Shown: positions 54,448-63,774 of the stretch, piece after piece
How the letters are laid out: each line of letters starts with the position of its first letter
Position numbering within the stretch: the first letter of the stretch is position 1
NCBI GenBank assembly: GCA_028691845.1
Contig: JAQUYL010000002.1
Location: forward strand, 123,284-187,283
Length of the DNA: 64,000 nt
Direction of reading: 5' to 3'
Source: Opitutaceae bacterium
GTDB lineage: Bacteria > Verrucomicrobiota > Verrucomicrobiia > Opitutales > Opitutaceae
The notes under the pieces: model-generated
The model's input: the letters and a program-made list of their open reading frames with translations, nothing else
Database searches by the model: none
What the model was told of the DNA's origin: nothing
Translations under genes and position numbers: made by a program

Positions 54448-54511
54448 TGTCATCTATTAAATGACAAGACTCCCAATGGGCAGATCTGCATTTGTCATCT
54501 ATTAAATGACA
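54448..54511. repeat. Two identical 19-bp palindromes, 45 bp apart
   Basis: TGTCATCTATTAAATGACA occurs at 54448-54466 and again at 54493-54511. Each copy is a dyad, TGTCAT and ATGACA flanking seven A/T-rich bases. This is the symmetry of a repressor or activator dimer site. No intact gene is adjacent: the decayed regulator is on one side and prpB, transcribed toward this region, on the other. Confidence 0.55.
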
Positions 54512-54515
54512 AATT

Positions 54516-54728
54516 CTAGAGCGCCATGAGAGTGTAGAGAAACTACCAGTAAAGTGTCATATCCTGACGCCACCTGCCGTCCTGACGCCAGGGAGTACAA
54601 TGCCGGTGGGACTCCAGAGCCAAAGGGTCTCCATCCAAAAGTCCCCGGCTGCAGAGAGGAGCGGGTGAGGCTGTCGCCTCCTCCCCGCTAATCATGACAG
54701 GGTGTCGGCTTTAAGGCCTGCTAGAGCG
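54516..54728. repeat. Further CTAGAGCG repeats
   Basis: CTAGAGCG starts at 54516 and 54721, in the same orientation as the copies at 44765 and 54200. The sequence between, with a GACGCCA direct repeat near 54572 and 54590, shows no gene. Confidence 0.35.
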
Positions 54729-54887
54729 GGATCGTGATCTCGAATCGATGGGCTGGAAGGCGGACCCTAATTTCTCGCCTTCCCCAAGCCAATGGCATCA
54801 CCAGATGCGTTTGTGTACAGGGTTTCCTTGGCGAAAGCGAAAGATACAAGGAAGTTGATGGGGGTAACCATGGATCGACCGCCCAGG

Positions 54888-55763
54888 TCAGGTTTTCCTG
54901 AACAGCCGGTCGATCTGCTGTTCATATGCGTGGTAATTGAGGACGTCGTAAAGCTCGGCGCGAGTTTGCATCTGGGGCACCACGCTCTTTTGCGTGCCGT
55001 TGCAGCGGATGGCAGCGTAGACATCGCGGGCAGCGTGGTTCATCGCCCGAAAAGCCGACAAAGGATACAACGCCATGGCGATTCCGACGGAATGCAGTTC
55101 CGCCAGGGTGAAGAGGGGCGTCTTGCCGAACTCGGTCAGGTTGGCCAGCACCGGCACGGGCACGGCGGCGGTGAATTTCCTATAGTCGTCGAGCGCGGTG
55201 AGCGCCTCGGCGAATATCATATCGGCCCCGGCGGCGACATAGGCTTGGGCGCGGGCGATGGCGGCGGGCACGCCTTCAATGGCCGCAGCGTCGGTGCGTG
55301 CCATAATGACAAATTCGGAGTGGGGCCGAGTGTCAACGGCGGCCTTGAGGCGGTCGCACATCTCCGTGGTGGCAACGAGTTCCTTGCCCGGGCGGTGACC
55401 GCAGCGTTTGGCGGCGACCTGGTCTTCGATGTGCACTGCGGCTACACCGGCCCGGCCCATCTCGCGGATGGTGCGGGCAATGTTGAATGCGTGTCCCCAG
55501 CCGGTATCGATGTCGACGAGGAGCGGCAGGGCGACGGCGCTGGTGATTCGGCGGGCGTCTGTGAGGACGTCGTCAAGGCTGGTCATGCCGAGATCGGGCA
55601 GCCCATAGGAGGCGTTGGCGACTCCTGCGCCGGAGAGATAGAGGGCGCGGAAGCCGGCGCGTTGGGCGAGCAACGCGGAAAAGGCATTGATGGTGCCTGC
55701 GATTTGCAGCGGCTGCTCGGCGGCAAGGGCAGCGCGGAAACTCGGGACGGGAAGGGCGCTCAT
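54888..55763 (-). CDS. prpB: Methylisocitrate lyase
   Basis: A 291-residue isocitrate lyase/PEP mutase superfamily enzyme cleaving 2-methylisocitrate to pyruvate and succinate in propionate catabolism. Visible are [25 protein letters not shown], the metal/substrate segment [36 protein letters not shown] (KRCGH is the catalytic loop Cys) and MARTDA. The ATG at 55763 (MSALPVPSF) is the right start; the frame runs on through the tRNA-Leu but that extension is not protein-like. No prpC or prpD is in the window. It may serve propionyl-CoA from branched-chain oxidation by the nearby dehydrogenase (inference). Confidence 0.9.
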   Translation of the reverse strand: MSALPVPSFRAALAAEQPLQIAGTINAFSALLAQRAGFRALYLSGAGVANASYGLPDLGMTSLDDVLTDARRITSAVALPLLVDIDTGWGHAFNIARTIREMGRAGVAAVHIEDQVAAKRCGHRPGKELVATTEMCDRLKAAVDTRPHSEFVIMARTDAAAIEGVPAAIARAQAYVAAGADMIFAEALTALDDYRKFTAAVPVPVLANLTEFGKTPLFTLAELHSVGIAMALYPLSAFRAMNHAARDVYAAIRCNGTQKSVVPQMQTRAELYDVLNYHAYEQQIDRLFRKT

Positions 55764-55937
55764 GACCGTAAAACAACAAAAATGAGAGTAACAGTTAGTA
55801 GAAGCAATGCCGGTGGGCATGTCGAGCGTGGGGCGGCTGGGCCGGCGGCGATCGGGCCCCCCCTGCGGCGGCTTGGCCGATCTCCGCAGGTTTGGCTCGC
55901 ATTGGCGGCGCCGACCCCCATTTAGGAAATGGTACAC

Positions 55938-56023
55938 GCCCGGATGGCGGAATGGTAGACGCTGGGGACTTAAAATCCCCTGACTGAAAAGTCGTGTGGG
56001 TTCGAGTCCCACTCCGGGCACCA
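55938..56023 (+). tRNA. tRNA-Leu (anticodon TAA)
   Basis: An 86-base class II tRNA with encoded CCA. The acceptor GCCCGGA pairs with TCCGGGC. The D-arm contains GGCGGAATGGTAGAC. The anticodon stem GGGGA/TCCCC encloses CTTAAAA (anticodon TAA). A long variable arm (TGACTGAAAAGTCG) is present and the T-arm is GTGGG-TTCGAGT-CCCAC. It is divergent from prpB. Confidence 0.95.
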
Positions 56024-56361
56024 GCAGCTTGCGATGGAATAGTGGCTGCCAAAAATTTCTGACTTGTCGCCTGTTTGACTAAATTCGGGGGGATTCTTCA
56101 CGGGAAGTGGCCTGGAATATTTTTGGCATCGGATGGTTTTTTGAGGGAACGCACAAGCCGCTGAATTGCTGAGTCCGGCAATTTTTGCCTAATTGCTACT
56201 CTGTCTCCATGTCCTAAAACTCCGTCATTCGGACTGCGGCTGACCTTTCATGTCATTCCGCCCAATCAGCACAGAGCAATGCGGCTTGGGTAAGGACTTC
56301 CTTCACTTGAGCCTCTTGAAGGTCGGGCGGGTAAGACGCCCATCTGAGAGCAGACTTCCGG
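56024..56361. other. Intergenic region after tRNA-Leu
   Basis: About 340 bases with no gene-like frame and no strong hairpin found. Nothing else seen. Confidence 0.3.
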
Positions 56362-57381
56362 TTATCTCTTTCGCTCAATCACCCGCTTGACCGCCTTGAG
56401 GATATGCGGCGCCGTCAGCCCATATTTATCGATCAAGTCCAAATAAGGGCCGGATTCTGCGAACGTGTCCTGCACCCCGATGCGCTGCATCGGAATCGGG
56501 CAATGCTCAACCAGCGTCTCTGCAACTGCGCTGCCCAATCCGCCGAAGATGATATTGTTCTCGGCCGTGACGATAGCGCCGGTTTCACTGGCGGCCTGGA
56601 GGATCGCCTCCTCGTCAAGGGGTTTAATCGTGTGGCAATCAATCACGCGAATATCGAGGCCTTCTTGGGCTAGCCGCTCGGCCGCAATTAGTGCATGCGC
56701 AACAAGGTCGCGATTCGCTATAATTGTTGCGTCACAGCCGTCACGTAACGTGACCATCTTGCCGATCTGGAATGGATAGTCCTCATCGAATAAAATGGGG
56801 ACTGGGTCGCGGGTGAGACTTAGATAAACTGGCCCCTCCCAATCCGCCGCCGCACAAGTTGCCAGTTTGGCGGTCACAGCATCGGCAGGTGAGATCACCG
56901 TTGAAGTCGCCAGCGACCGCATAATCGACAAATCCTCTTGGGCTTGGTGCGTGACTCCATCAGGTCCTGGCGTAATCCCGCTGTGACTCGCTCCAATCTT
57001 AACGTTGAGGTGGGGATAGTGGATGCTGTTGCGGACCTGATCGAGTGCGCGCATACTGGCAAACACTGCGTATGTCGAGGCGAACGGGATCAAGCCGGTC
57101 GTCGCCATTCCCGCTGCTGCGGCCATCATATTTTGCTCGGCGATGCCAAAGTTGAACTCCCGGTCTGGATATTTGGCGGCGAACTTGTTGGTATTTATTG
57201 ATTTTGATACGTCGGCATTAAGCACAACGACCTTCGGATTGCGGTCGGCTAGATCGAGGAGGGCTTCGGCGTACGAAAAACGTGTTGCGACCGATTTTGT
57301 CCGCTGAAGGAAATCGGGTGCATCGAGGAGCTGGGCCACTTCGGGCAACAAGTGATGATAGTGCGATTGATGAGTAGTCAT
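56362..57381 (-). CDS. Transketolase, C-terminal (pyrimidine/C-domain) subunit
   Basis: A 339-residue half of a split transketolase. It has the pyrimidine-binding domain (NFGIAEQNMMAAAAGMATTGLIPFASTYAVFA, the Glu of GIAEQN being the ThDP-activating residue), then GASHSGITPGPDGVTHQAQEDL and the C-terminal domain (TIKPLDEEAILQAA, AENNIIFGGLGSAV). Paired with the next gene it should form a functional transketolase-like enzyme. It overlaps the N-terminal subunit stop by one base (TAATG), so both are translated from one message. Confidence 0.9.
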   Translation of the reverse strand: MTTHQSHYHHLLPEVAQLLDAPDFLQRTKSVATRFSYAEALLDLADRNPKVVVLNADVSKSINTNKFAAKYPDREFNFGIAEQNMMAAAAGMATTGLIPFASTYAVFASMRALDQVRNSIHYPHLNVKIGASHSGITPGPDGVTHQAQEDLSIMRSLATSTVISPADAVTAKLATCAAADWEGPVYLSLTRDPVPILFDEDYPFQIGKMVTLRDGCDATIIANRDLVAHALIAAERLAQEGLDIRVIDCHTIKPLDEEAILQAASETGAIVTAENNIIFGGLGSAVAETLVEHCPIPMQRIGVQDTFAESGPYLDLIDKYGLTAPHILKAVKRVIERKR

Positions 57382-58277
57382 TAGACGGCGACTTCGAGTT
57401 CGTGCATAGCTTGCCGATATTGTTCGGCGTTCGGTGCTTTGCCGTGCCAGTCGGGTTGATTCTCCATAAAGGAAACGCCTTTGCCTTTAATGGTTTTGGC
57501 AATGATGATTGTTGGAATGCCCCGGATTATCAGGGCTTGTTCCATGGCCTCGACAATCTCCTGCATATTGTGCCCGTCGATTTCGAGGACCCTCCAACCA
57601 AACGCTCGCCATTTATCCGCGACCGGCTCAATGGGCATCACGTTTTCGACGAACGCATCATTTTGCAGTCCGTTCTTGTCGAGAATCGCCGTCAGATTGT
57701 CTAATTTCCATTTGGCACCAGCCATGGCGGCCTCCCAGATGGAACCCTCCTGCATCTCCCCGTCGCCAATCATGGCCCAGACATGGAAATCTTTTTTTAG
57801 GCAACGCGCAGCCAGCGCCATGCCCACCCCGGCGCAGAATCCCTGCCCCAACGAACCGACGGTCATATCAATGCCAGGAGTTTTCTTCATGTCCGCGTGA
57901 CCTTGCAGCATGCCATTCAATTTGCGAAGTGTCTTCAAATGGGCGCGATCAAAGAAGCCGCGATTTGCGAGGGCGGCATACCAAACGGGGCAGGCGTGGC
58001 CTTTCGATAGGATGAAGCGGTCGCGGTCTTCCCATCGAGGGTTCTGTGGATCGACGCACATGACGCGGAAGTACAGTGCCGTGACAATGTCGGTCGCGGA
58101 GAGTGACCCGCCCGGATGTCCCGCATTCGCCGTGTAGATCATATCGATGAGATCACGGCGAATTTGCCTGGCCATTTGTTCCAGGTCGGAAACCGACAGT
58201 TTGACTGGGGAACTTGGGATTCGCTTTGAATCGGATTCGATCACTTTGGGTTCTTTCTTTTTGATTACGTCAAACAT
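57381..58277 (-). CDS. Transketolase, N-terminal (ThDP-binding) subunit
   Basis: A 298-residue half with the PP domain: IYTANAGHPGGSLSATDIV (with the catalytic-type His) and the ThDP/Mg motif MIGDGEMQEGSIWEA followed by LDKNGLQND (usual DNNGLQ). Two-gene transketolases occur in many bacteria and archaea. The ATG at 58277 (MFDVIKKKE) is used; the frame is open 16 codons upstream. It lies in an operon with the C-terminal subunit; the function within sugar-phosphate metabolism is not narrowed by context. Confidence 0.9.
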   Translation of the reverse strand: MFDVIKKKEPKVIESDSKRIPSSPVKLSVSDLEQMARQIRRDLIDMIYTANAGHPGGSLSATDIVTALYFRVMCVDPQNPRWEDRDRFILSKGHACPVWYAALANRGFFDRAHLKTLRKLNGMLQGHADMKKTPGIDMTVGSLGQGFCAGVGMALAARCLKKDFHVWAMIGDGEMQEGSIWEAAMAGAKWKLDNLTAILDKNGLQNDAFVENVMPIEPVADKWRAFGWRVLEIDGHNMQEIVEAMEQALIIRGIPTIIIAKTIKGKGVSFMENQPDWHGKAPNAEQYRQAMHELEVAV

Positions 58278-58579
58278 TTCCCAGCGCGCTTTCTGGCAAC
58301 TGCATTTGCCTGCAACCCAATGCATCCGTTTGAACAGATCAGGCAGTTGCTCTCCAGAGTGGTAAGTCGGAAAGGTTTAACGGTTAGATTTTGAAGCTTT
58401 TAGCCGGGGGGGTTAAACTAACGTATGACTGCTTATTGAGAACTTGCGGTAATACAAAGGTTAGGAAAGGGATAGGGCGGGTCCATGCAAGTGACGGCCC
58501 TGCCTATTAAACAATCGAACCGAGAAGAACCATCACTCCCCATCCGCTCTTTCCCGGGATTTAACTTTATGCTGGGCAG
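58278..58579. other. Intergenic region between transketolase and FecR genes
   Basis: About 300 bases; no gene or strong hairpin was recognised. Confidence 0.3.
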
Positions 58580-59638
58580 TTATCTCGGAGTAATCAGAAT
58601 CACTCCATCCTTTTGCCTGATTGCACTGACAGGCATAACCAGCTCCAGTGCCGCAGTAAAATCGCCTAGATCGTCAAGATTAAATCGGCCACCCACGCGG
58701 AGATGGGCGACTATTGGGGAGACGACAATAGATTGACCATGGTAACGGGCAAACTGGGCCACCGCTTCCTTAAGGGGAGTCCCATCAAACACAACGTGTC
58801 CTCTCCGCCAAGCGACCTCATCATCCAACGCAGTCGGAGGCAGCGAGAATACATGTGCCTCGTGAGAGGAGAGGGTAAGCTTTTGCCCAGCGATAAGGGT
58901 GAACGGGACATTTACCCCATCCGCGGCACTCGATTTTTGACGGGGATGGCGCCCCGTTCTCGACGGCGCTGGATCAGCAGCAGATGATTTAACCTCTACG
59001 GCTCCCTCAAGAACTACTAAGTCAAGGTGTCCAGGTTCCGCCACTCGAACATCGAATACCGTGCCAATGTCTCGAACGATCTGTTCAGGGGTTTCAACCA
59101 CAAAGGGCCGAGAGGGATCCTTGGCGACCGAGAATATCGCTTCGCCACAGGTGAGGCGCGCGCGGCGCAGGGATGAACCGAAATCAAAATCGAGGCGAGT
59201 TTGGGCGTTAAGCTCTACCCGCGTGCCGTCGACAAGAATCACCGTTTGCCGTTTTCCAGGTTGGGTTATAAAGGTTTCCGTCTGTGCCGTTCCCGAAAGG
59301 GAGCGCTGTCCGAGCTCGCTAAAAAAGAGCACGGACAAGGCGGCTGCGACGCCGAGGCCAGCGGCGTATTTTCCCAGTCGAGTCCAGGAAACGGAGTACG
59401 GAATGCTTGGAGGCGCAGTTTTGGTGCCGGCAAGCCTTGGCAGATATGTGCCCAATTGATCAAATAACTCCTGGTGTTGTTCCAAGCAGGCCATATTTTG
59501 CGGGTCCGCCGCGAGCCAGGTTTCCAGCGCCTGTTTTTCTCTTGGCGTTAATCCACGATCAGCCAGCTTTACCGCCCACCGGGCAGCCTGTTGCTCAACG
59601 GCTATCGGAAAATCGTCGTGTCTAGCTTTCACAGACAT
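58580..59638 (-). CDS. FecR-type anti-sigma factor / sensor
   Basis: A 352-residue single-pass protein of the FecR family. The cytoplasmic DUF4880-like anti-sigma region (AARWAVKLADRGLTPREKQALETWLAADP) is followed by a membrane helix (about 95-115), the periplasmic FecR domain (TFITQPGKRQTVILVDGTRVELNAQTRLDF, VETPEQIVRDIGTVFDVRV) and a C-terminal DUF4974-like domain (VVFDGTPLKEAVAQFARYHG, close in fold to the STN domain). It relays the ligand state of the outer-membrane receptor to the sigma factor. The ATG at 59638 overlaps the sigma gene by 17 bases. The segment between FecR and C-terminal domain is basic and Ser/Pro-rich. Confidence 0.88.
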   Translation of the reverse strand: MSVKARHDDFPIAVEQQAARWAVKLADRGLTPREKQALETWLAADPQNMACLEQHQELFDQLGTYLPRLAGTKTAPPSIPYSVSWTRLGKYAAGLGVAAALSVLFFSELGQRSLSGTAQTETFITQPGKRQTVILVDGTRVELNAQTRLDFDFGSSLRRARLTCGEAIFSVAKDPSRPFVVETPEQIVRDIGTVFDVRVAEPGHLDLVVLEGAVEVKSSAADPAPSRTGRHPRQKSSAADGVNVPFTLIAGQKLTLSSHEAHVFSLPPTALDDEVAWRRGHVVFDGTPLKEAVAQFARYHGQSIVVSPIVAHLRVGGRFNLDDLGDFTAALELVMPVSAIRQKDGVILITPR

Positions 59639-60206
59639 AGGTCGGACTCGACTGCCGTTTATTCCTGAACGTTCTGCGTGGCGACCGAACAGGGTCATGC
59701 TTCAAGGATTGGCGGAGCAATCGCAATGCCCGGGCCAATTGCTTCTCAACCGTGACGCATGAGATATCCAGGCGTTGGGCTATATCCTTATTCGGGAGAT
59801 GTTCGATCCGGGAAAGCTCCAATACCCGGCGGCAGCCGGGCGGCAGGCCAAGCATGGCTTTCCTCAGATGCGCCAGTTCCTGCCTCGCCATTACAATGCG
59901 GACGGGGCCAGGGCTCCCTGATGGGACCAGTTCGATAACAGATGAGTTTAACCCATTCACGGGGGCGTAGCGACGGCGTTTACATTGATTCAGGGCAAGC
60001 CGGTAAGCCGTAGTGTAGAGATACCCCTGGGGATGGGAAAGGCATTTCCGCTGCATGACCGGAAACACACGTATATAGGCGTCATGGGCGAGATCCTGCG
60101 CAGTTGCGTAACATCCAATTATATTCTTTAGGTAACGCCGCAATGGTTGCAGGGTCACACTATAAAATTCAGCAAAATCCGTATAACCGGAATTTGTTGG
60201 GGGCAT
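59622..60206 (-). CDS. FecI-type ECF sigma factor
   Basis: A 194-residue ECF sigma factor. Region 2 is at about 10-75 (FYSVTLQPLRRYLKNIIGCYATAQDLAHDAYIRVF) and region 4 is at about 110-165 (LRKAMLGLPPGCRRVLELSRIEHLPNKDIAQRLDISCVTVEKQL), with the expected spacing and helix-turn-helix. It should direct transcription of the divergent TonB receptor gene when FecR releases it. It overlaps fecR by 17 bases and faces a 430-base divergent gap shared with the receptor. Confidence 0.9.
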   Translation of the reverse strand: MPPTNSGYTDFAEFYSVTLQPLRRYLKNIIGCYATAQDLAHDAYIRVFPVMQRKCLSHPQGYLYTTAYRLALNQCKRRRYAPVNGLNSSVIELVPSGSPGPVRIVMARQELAHLRKAMLGLPPGCRRVLELSRIEHLPNKDIAQRLDISCVTVEKQLARALRLLRQSLKHDPVRSPRRTFRNKRQSSPTYVCES

Positions 60207-60636
60207 CTCAATGTGAATTATGATGCCTCGAAGGCAAGCCTGTAAAGAATAATTTTCCTTTCAATCACTCTAAAAATTTCAGACGTCAGCAATCTCCTGC
60301 CGGGCTAGAGGCAGCCCGGGGCCCCTTGTTGGGCAAGGTCGAGCAATCCCAAAAGGCAGCAAAGACTGGCAATGTCGGCTGAATATTCCAACGGGTCCCA
60401 GAAGACACAATTGCTACGCCGGGATTGTGGTAAGTATTCAACAATTTAACGAAGTAGATATGCCTGTCCCTCGCCCCTGCCCAACGCAGGTTCGCGCATT
60501 GCCTCTAGTCATCCCAAAGCTTAATCCAATGCTAGGAAAATGCTTGCCTGAAAATTGTGGTTCTTGCTGATTTGGCTTTTACCTCGCTACAATGGCACAG
60601 TTTCGTCTGTGTTAGTAAGAGCATCGAGCCCCGCCC
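60207..60636. promoter_or_regulatory. Divergent control region between fecI and the TonB receptor
   Basis: About 430 bases without a gene; the expected location of an ECF-type promoter, though no -35/-10 pair can be named confidently. A short hairpin GCCGGGCT...AGCCCGGGGC lies near 60298-60322. Confidence 0.35.
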
Positions 60637-63156
60637 ATGCGTTACCATACGCGTTTTCTCACGTTTGCCATCGCCGGTTATGTGTTGTCCCTGTTTACCG
60701 AGTTACAAGCTACTCCCGTAATTTTCTCAATCGAACAACAGCCCGCAGGCGAGGCTCTGCTTGTTTTCTCTAGAGAGGCAGCGATTAGCGTCGTTTTTGC
60801 ATACGACGATTTACAAAAGGTTAAGGCCAATCGTGTGTCCGGCCAATTCGAACCAGATATAGCGTTGAATCTACTGCTGCAAGGCACCGGATTTGTCGCT
60901 ACCGAAAATGCATCGGGGAAGTATGTTGTAGTAGCAAGAAGCGCCGTCGATTTTGCGGACAGCCTAACAAGGCGTGCTTCGTCGATCAAAGCAGCGGATC
61001 ATCCCCGTGAGCCTCTTAAGCAGATACAGGTCGGCCCGTTAGAGAGAAAAGAGGAACCCGTGCGGATGGATCCTTTCGAGGTTACGACCGATCTCGGTCG
61101 CTATGCCGAGGACACTACTTCCACTGTGGCGAAAATCCCGACATCGCTAAAGGAAATATCCACATCCCTGCAGATACTCAACGCCAGTGCGATCATTGAC
61201 CGCAGGGCACGCTCGGTGGATGACCTTCTGCCGTACGTCGTGGGCATGACACGCGAGAGCAACTCATCACCCAACGGATTCACGGTTCGAGGATTCACGA
61301 GCAGCGGCGGCGTCAAGTATTGGAACATTCAGACTGACGGCGTGGGAGGGAGCACGTCGATCAAGGCATCGGTCAGCACCGCGAACGTTGAGCGCCTTGA
61401 GATATTGAAGGGCCCCAACTCCGTCATGTATGGACAATTGAGCCCGGGCGGCCTTGTCAATATTGTTACCAAATCTCCGAAGGTGACCAAGGAGGTTAAC
61501 GCCGTTATGTCGATTGGCACTTATGCAGGCCATTATAGCTCGCCCGGCGAGAGAATGAAGTTCGAAGGTACCATAGATCTAACCGGCCCGATCGACCAGA
61601 ATAAACATTGGCTCTATCGTCTGATAGCTAACGCCAAGCGCATGGAATCATATCGCAAGGACGTTATGGCCCGGGAATATTATCTGTATCCCTCCCTGAC
61701 TTACCGGTGGAGCCCGCAGACGGAGCTTACCGCGAAGGTGGAGGTGGTCCAGGAAAGAATAACGGCGGACGATGGCCTGATGGCCCCCTTCAACAGCGTC
61801 TCGCTGGTGGCCCCCTATAACGTCCACTATCAGGAGAAGCGGGACGTGGATTTCAACCGGGGCGAGGCATTGAGCCTGGCCTTCCGCACCCAGATGGCAG
61901 ATGCTTGGACGCTACGCGCCCTGTATCGCTCGACGTGGAACGGCGCTGGCCGGCGTGCTCTAAACAACACCTCGATCAAGAGCCTGCTACCAGTCGAGAC
62001 CTCCACGGTCACGCGCACTTACTTTTCCAATTTCACCGGCCATCGGTATAATTTCTTTGATGCCAGCGTCTTTCGAACCTTTAAATTCAAAAGGTTCCAG
62101 CACACGCTGCTGATCGGCATTTCGGGCGGTCGCGAATTTTTCGATGCGCTGCGCTTTGGTTCCGGGCCAAACGTCCCGCCGATCAACGCCTATAATCCTG
62201 TGCCGGGTGCCAGTTATCCACCGGACGGCACTGGTCAACTCGACCCGAAGCAATGGTTCGATACATTTGACGAATATATTTCCGATCAGATCAAGATCGG
62301 TGATCGTCTCCAACTGCTGATCGGGGAACGCCATTCCCAGTGGAATGCGCACTCCTACGATCCATTTTTCCCTGCAGAAGGATACCGATACTACAGCAGA
62401 AACAACTCCACGTTCGTCTTTCAGAGTGGCGCAGTATACTCAGTCACTGCGCCGTTGTCCGTATACGCCAGCTTCAACCAGTCGTTCACCCCCAACGGAC
62501 TCAACCAGGTGGATGCCAGCGGCACCGCAGGATTTCCACCGCAAAAAGGCGAACAGTACGAGGGTGGCTTGAAGCTGCAGACTGCCGACCGGCGCATCTA
62601 CAGCACCCTGGCCATTTACCAGATTAAAATGTCCAATGTTGTGAGCGATACTGGTCTGACATTGCCTGATAGCCGGGGAATCAATCGGATTGATGGGGAG
62701 CAAACGAGCAAAGGGATTGAGTTCGAGACCGCATGGCTGCCAGTGCCCTACTGGCAGGTGCAGGCCGGGGCGGCATTTATGAAAGCTACCATCACCAAAT
62801 CGCAAAAATTCCCCGAGACGATCGGCAAGGATGTGGCCAATGCACCGCGGGCCTCCGGTAATTTTTGGACACGCTATAACGTTCCAACGGGTGCCCTCAG
62901 GGGCCTGGGAGGCGGCCTAGGGGTGATTTATACGGGAAAACGCTGGGGGGGCAGCCCCAGCACCAAAAGCTACTTTGTAATTCCGGGATACACTCGTGTG
63001 GATGCAGCCCTGTATTACCGGTGGCGGAATTATGATATTTCGCTTAACGTGCAGAATTTGCTCGATCGCAAATACATAGCGAACGCGAACACAACTGTGG
63101 AAATTTTCGGAGGAGAACCGCGAAACCTCACGTTCTCCGTGAGTGCACGTTTCTAG
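60637..63156 (+). CDS. TonB-dependent siderophore-type receptor with STN signalling domain
   Basis: An 839-residue outer-membrane receptor. A signal peptide (to about residue 25) is followed by an STN domain (about 30-105: IEQQPAGEALLVFSREAAISVVFAYDD, GTGFVATENASGKYVVVAR) of the FecA type. A linker with EEPVRMDPFEVTTD follows, then the plug (about 150-330: IPTSLKEISTSLQILNA, VVGMTRESNS, FTVRGFTSSGG, EILKGPNSVMYGQLSPGGLVNIVTKSP) and the beta-barrel to the terminal Phe (VSARF). It should import an iron-chelate and signal through the divergent FecR/FecI. The linker/plug front is identical to the start of the next receptor. Confidence 0.92.
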   Translation: MRYHTRFLTFAIAGYVLSLFTELQATPVIFSIEQQPAGEALLVFSREAAISVVFAYDDLQKVKANRVSGQFEPDIALNLLLQGTGFVATENASGKYVVVARSAVDFADSLTRRASSIKAADHPREPLKQIQVGPLERKEEPVRMDPFEVTTDLGRYAEDTTSTVAKIPTSLKEISTSLQILNASAIIDRRARSVDDLLPYVVGMTRESNSSPNGFTVRGFTSSGGVKYWNIQTDGVGGSTSIKASVSTANVERLEILKGPNSVMYGQLSPGGLVNIVTKSPKVTKEVNAVMSIGTYAGHYSSPGERMKFEGTIDLTGPIDQNKHWLYRLIANAKRMESYRKDVMAREYYLYPSLTYRWSPQTELTAKVEVVQERITADDGLMAPFNSVSLVAPYNVHYQEKRDVDFNRGEALSLAFRTQMADAWTLRALYRSTWNGAGRRALNNTSIKSLLPVETSTVTRTYFSNFTGHRYNFFDASVFRTFKFKRFQHTLLIGISGGREFFDALRFGSGPNVPPINAYNPVPGASYPPDGTGQLDPKQWFDTFDEYISDQIKIGDRLQLLIGERHSQWNAHSYDPFFPAEGYRYYSRNNSTFVFQSGAVYSVTAPLSVYASFNQSFTPNGLNQVDASGTAGFPPQKGEQYEGGLKLQTADRRIYSTLAIYQIKMSNVVSDTGLTLPDSRGINRIDGEQTSKGIEFETAWLPVPYWQVQAGAAFMKATITKSQKFPETIGKDVANAPRASGNFWTRYNVPTGALRGLGGGLGVIYTGKRWGGSPSTKSYFVIPGYTRVDAALYYRWRNYDISLNVQNLLDRKYIANANTTVEIFGGEPRNLTFSVSARF

Positions 63157-63774
63157 AATCTTCTGAACGGCCACAGCGGCGTAAATGTGGACATGGCGGC
63201 ATAGCGACGCCAATCAAAGCTGGATGGCACGGTGAGTTCTGAAGTGGCCCCGAAACAAGTCTGATTTTCATGCGATGGTGAATGCAATTTCATCCTGTAT
63301 TCCGCAGTTGATATGAAGATTTTCAACTGTGCCGCTGTTGAGGGCATAGTGATTGTATCGCTAAACCACAAAAAGTTGGGCCCTTTTTAGCGCCCTCGTT
63401 TTAACCCGGTTTCGAGGTTCGCACTGCTCACCTATCAGGTGAACGCGATGTGTGCTAATTGCACTCGGAGAATGCGTTTCAACTGCGGAATTTAGACATC
63501 TAAGGTTAATGAAGGACTTGGGTTGAGTGCGGTTGAAGCTGTCGGCCGATCACACAAGGTCTCCGCTCATCCTGCCGAGGCGATATCAAAAGATATCATA
63601 TCGTAAGCAATAGATAGCAAGCTGGATGCAAAATATCGACGAGCTAATCGAAGCGCGACATGCTTAAAGCCAGTTTTCGGAAATATTTTGAGAGGGGATA
63701 ACGGATGTCGTCAGCTTGATTGTTAGATTACATGAGCAAGTTTGGTTTTCTTTCAACCCCAACCCCAGATCCCC
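63157..63774. other. Intergenic region between two TonB receptor genes
   Basis: About 620 bases; no gene is supported. GATATC occurs as a short cluster (GCGATATCAAAAGATATCATATCG near 63578-63602), a possible protein-binding site upstream of the second receptor. Nothing else recognised. Confidence 0.35.

Noticed and set aside
55764..56021. N-terminal extension of prpB through the tRNA-Leu
   Set aside because: The upstream in-frame sequence overlaps a complete tRNA gene and is not similar to the family; the ATG at 55763 fits PrpB starts.
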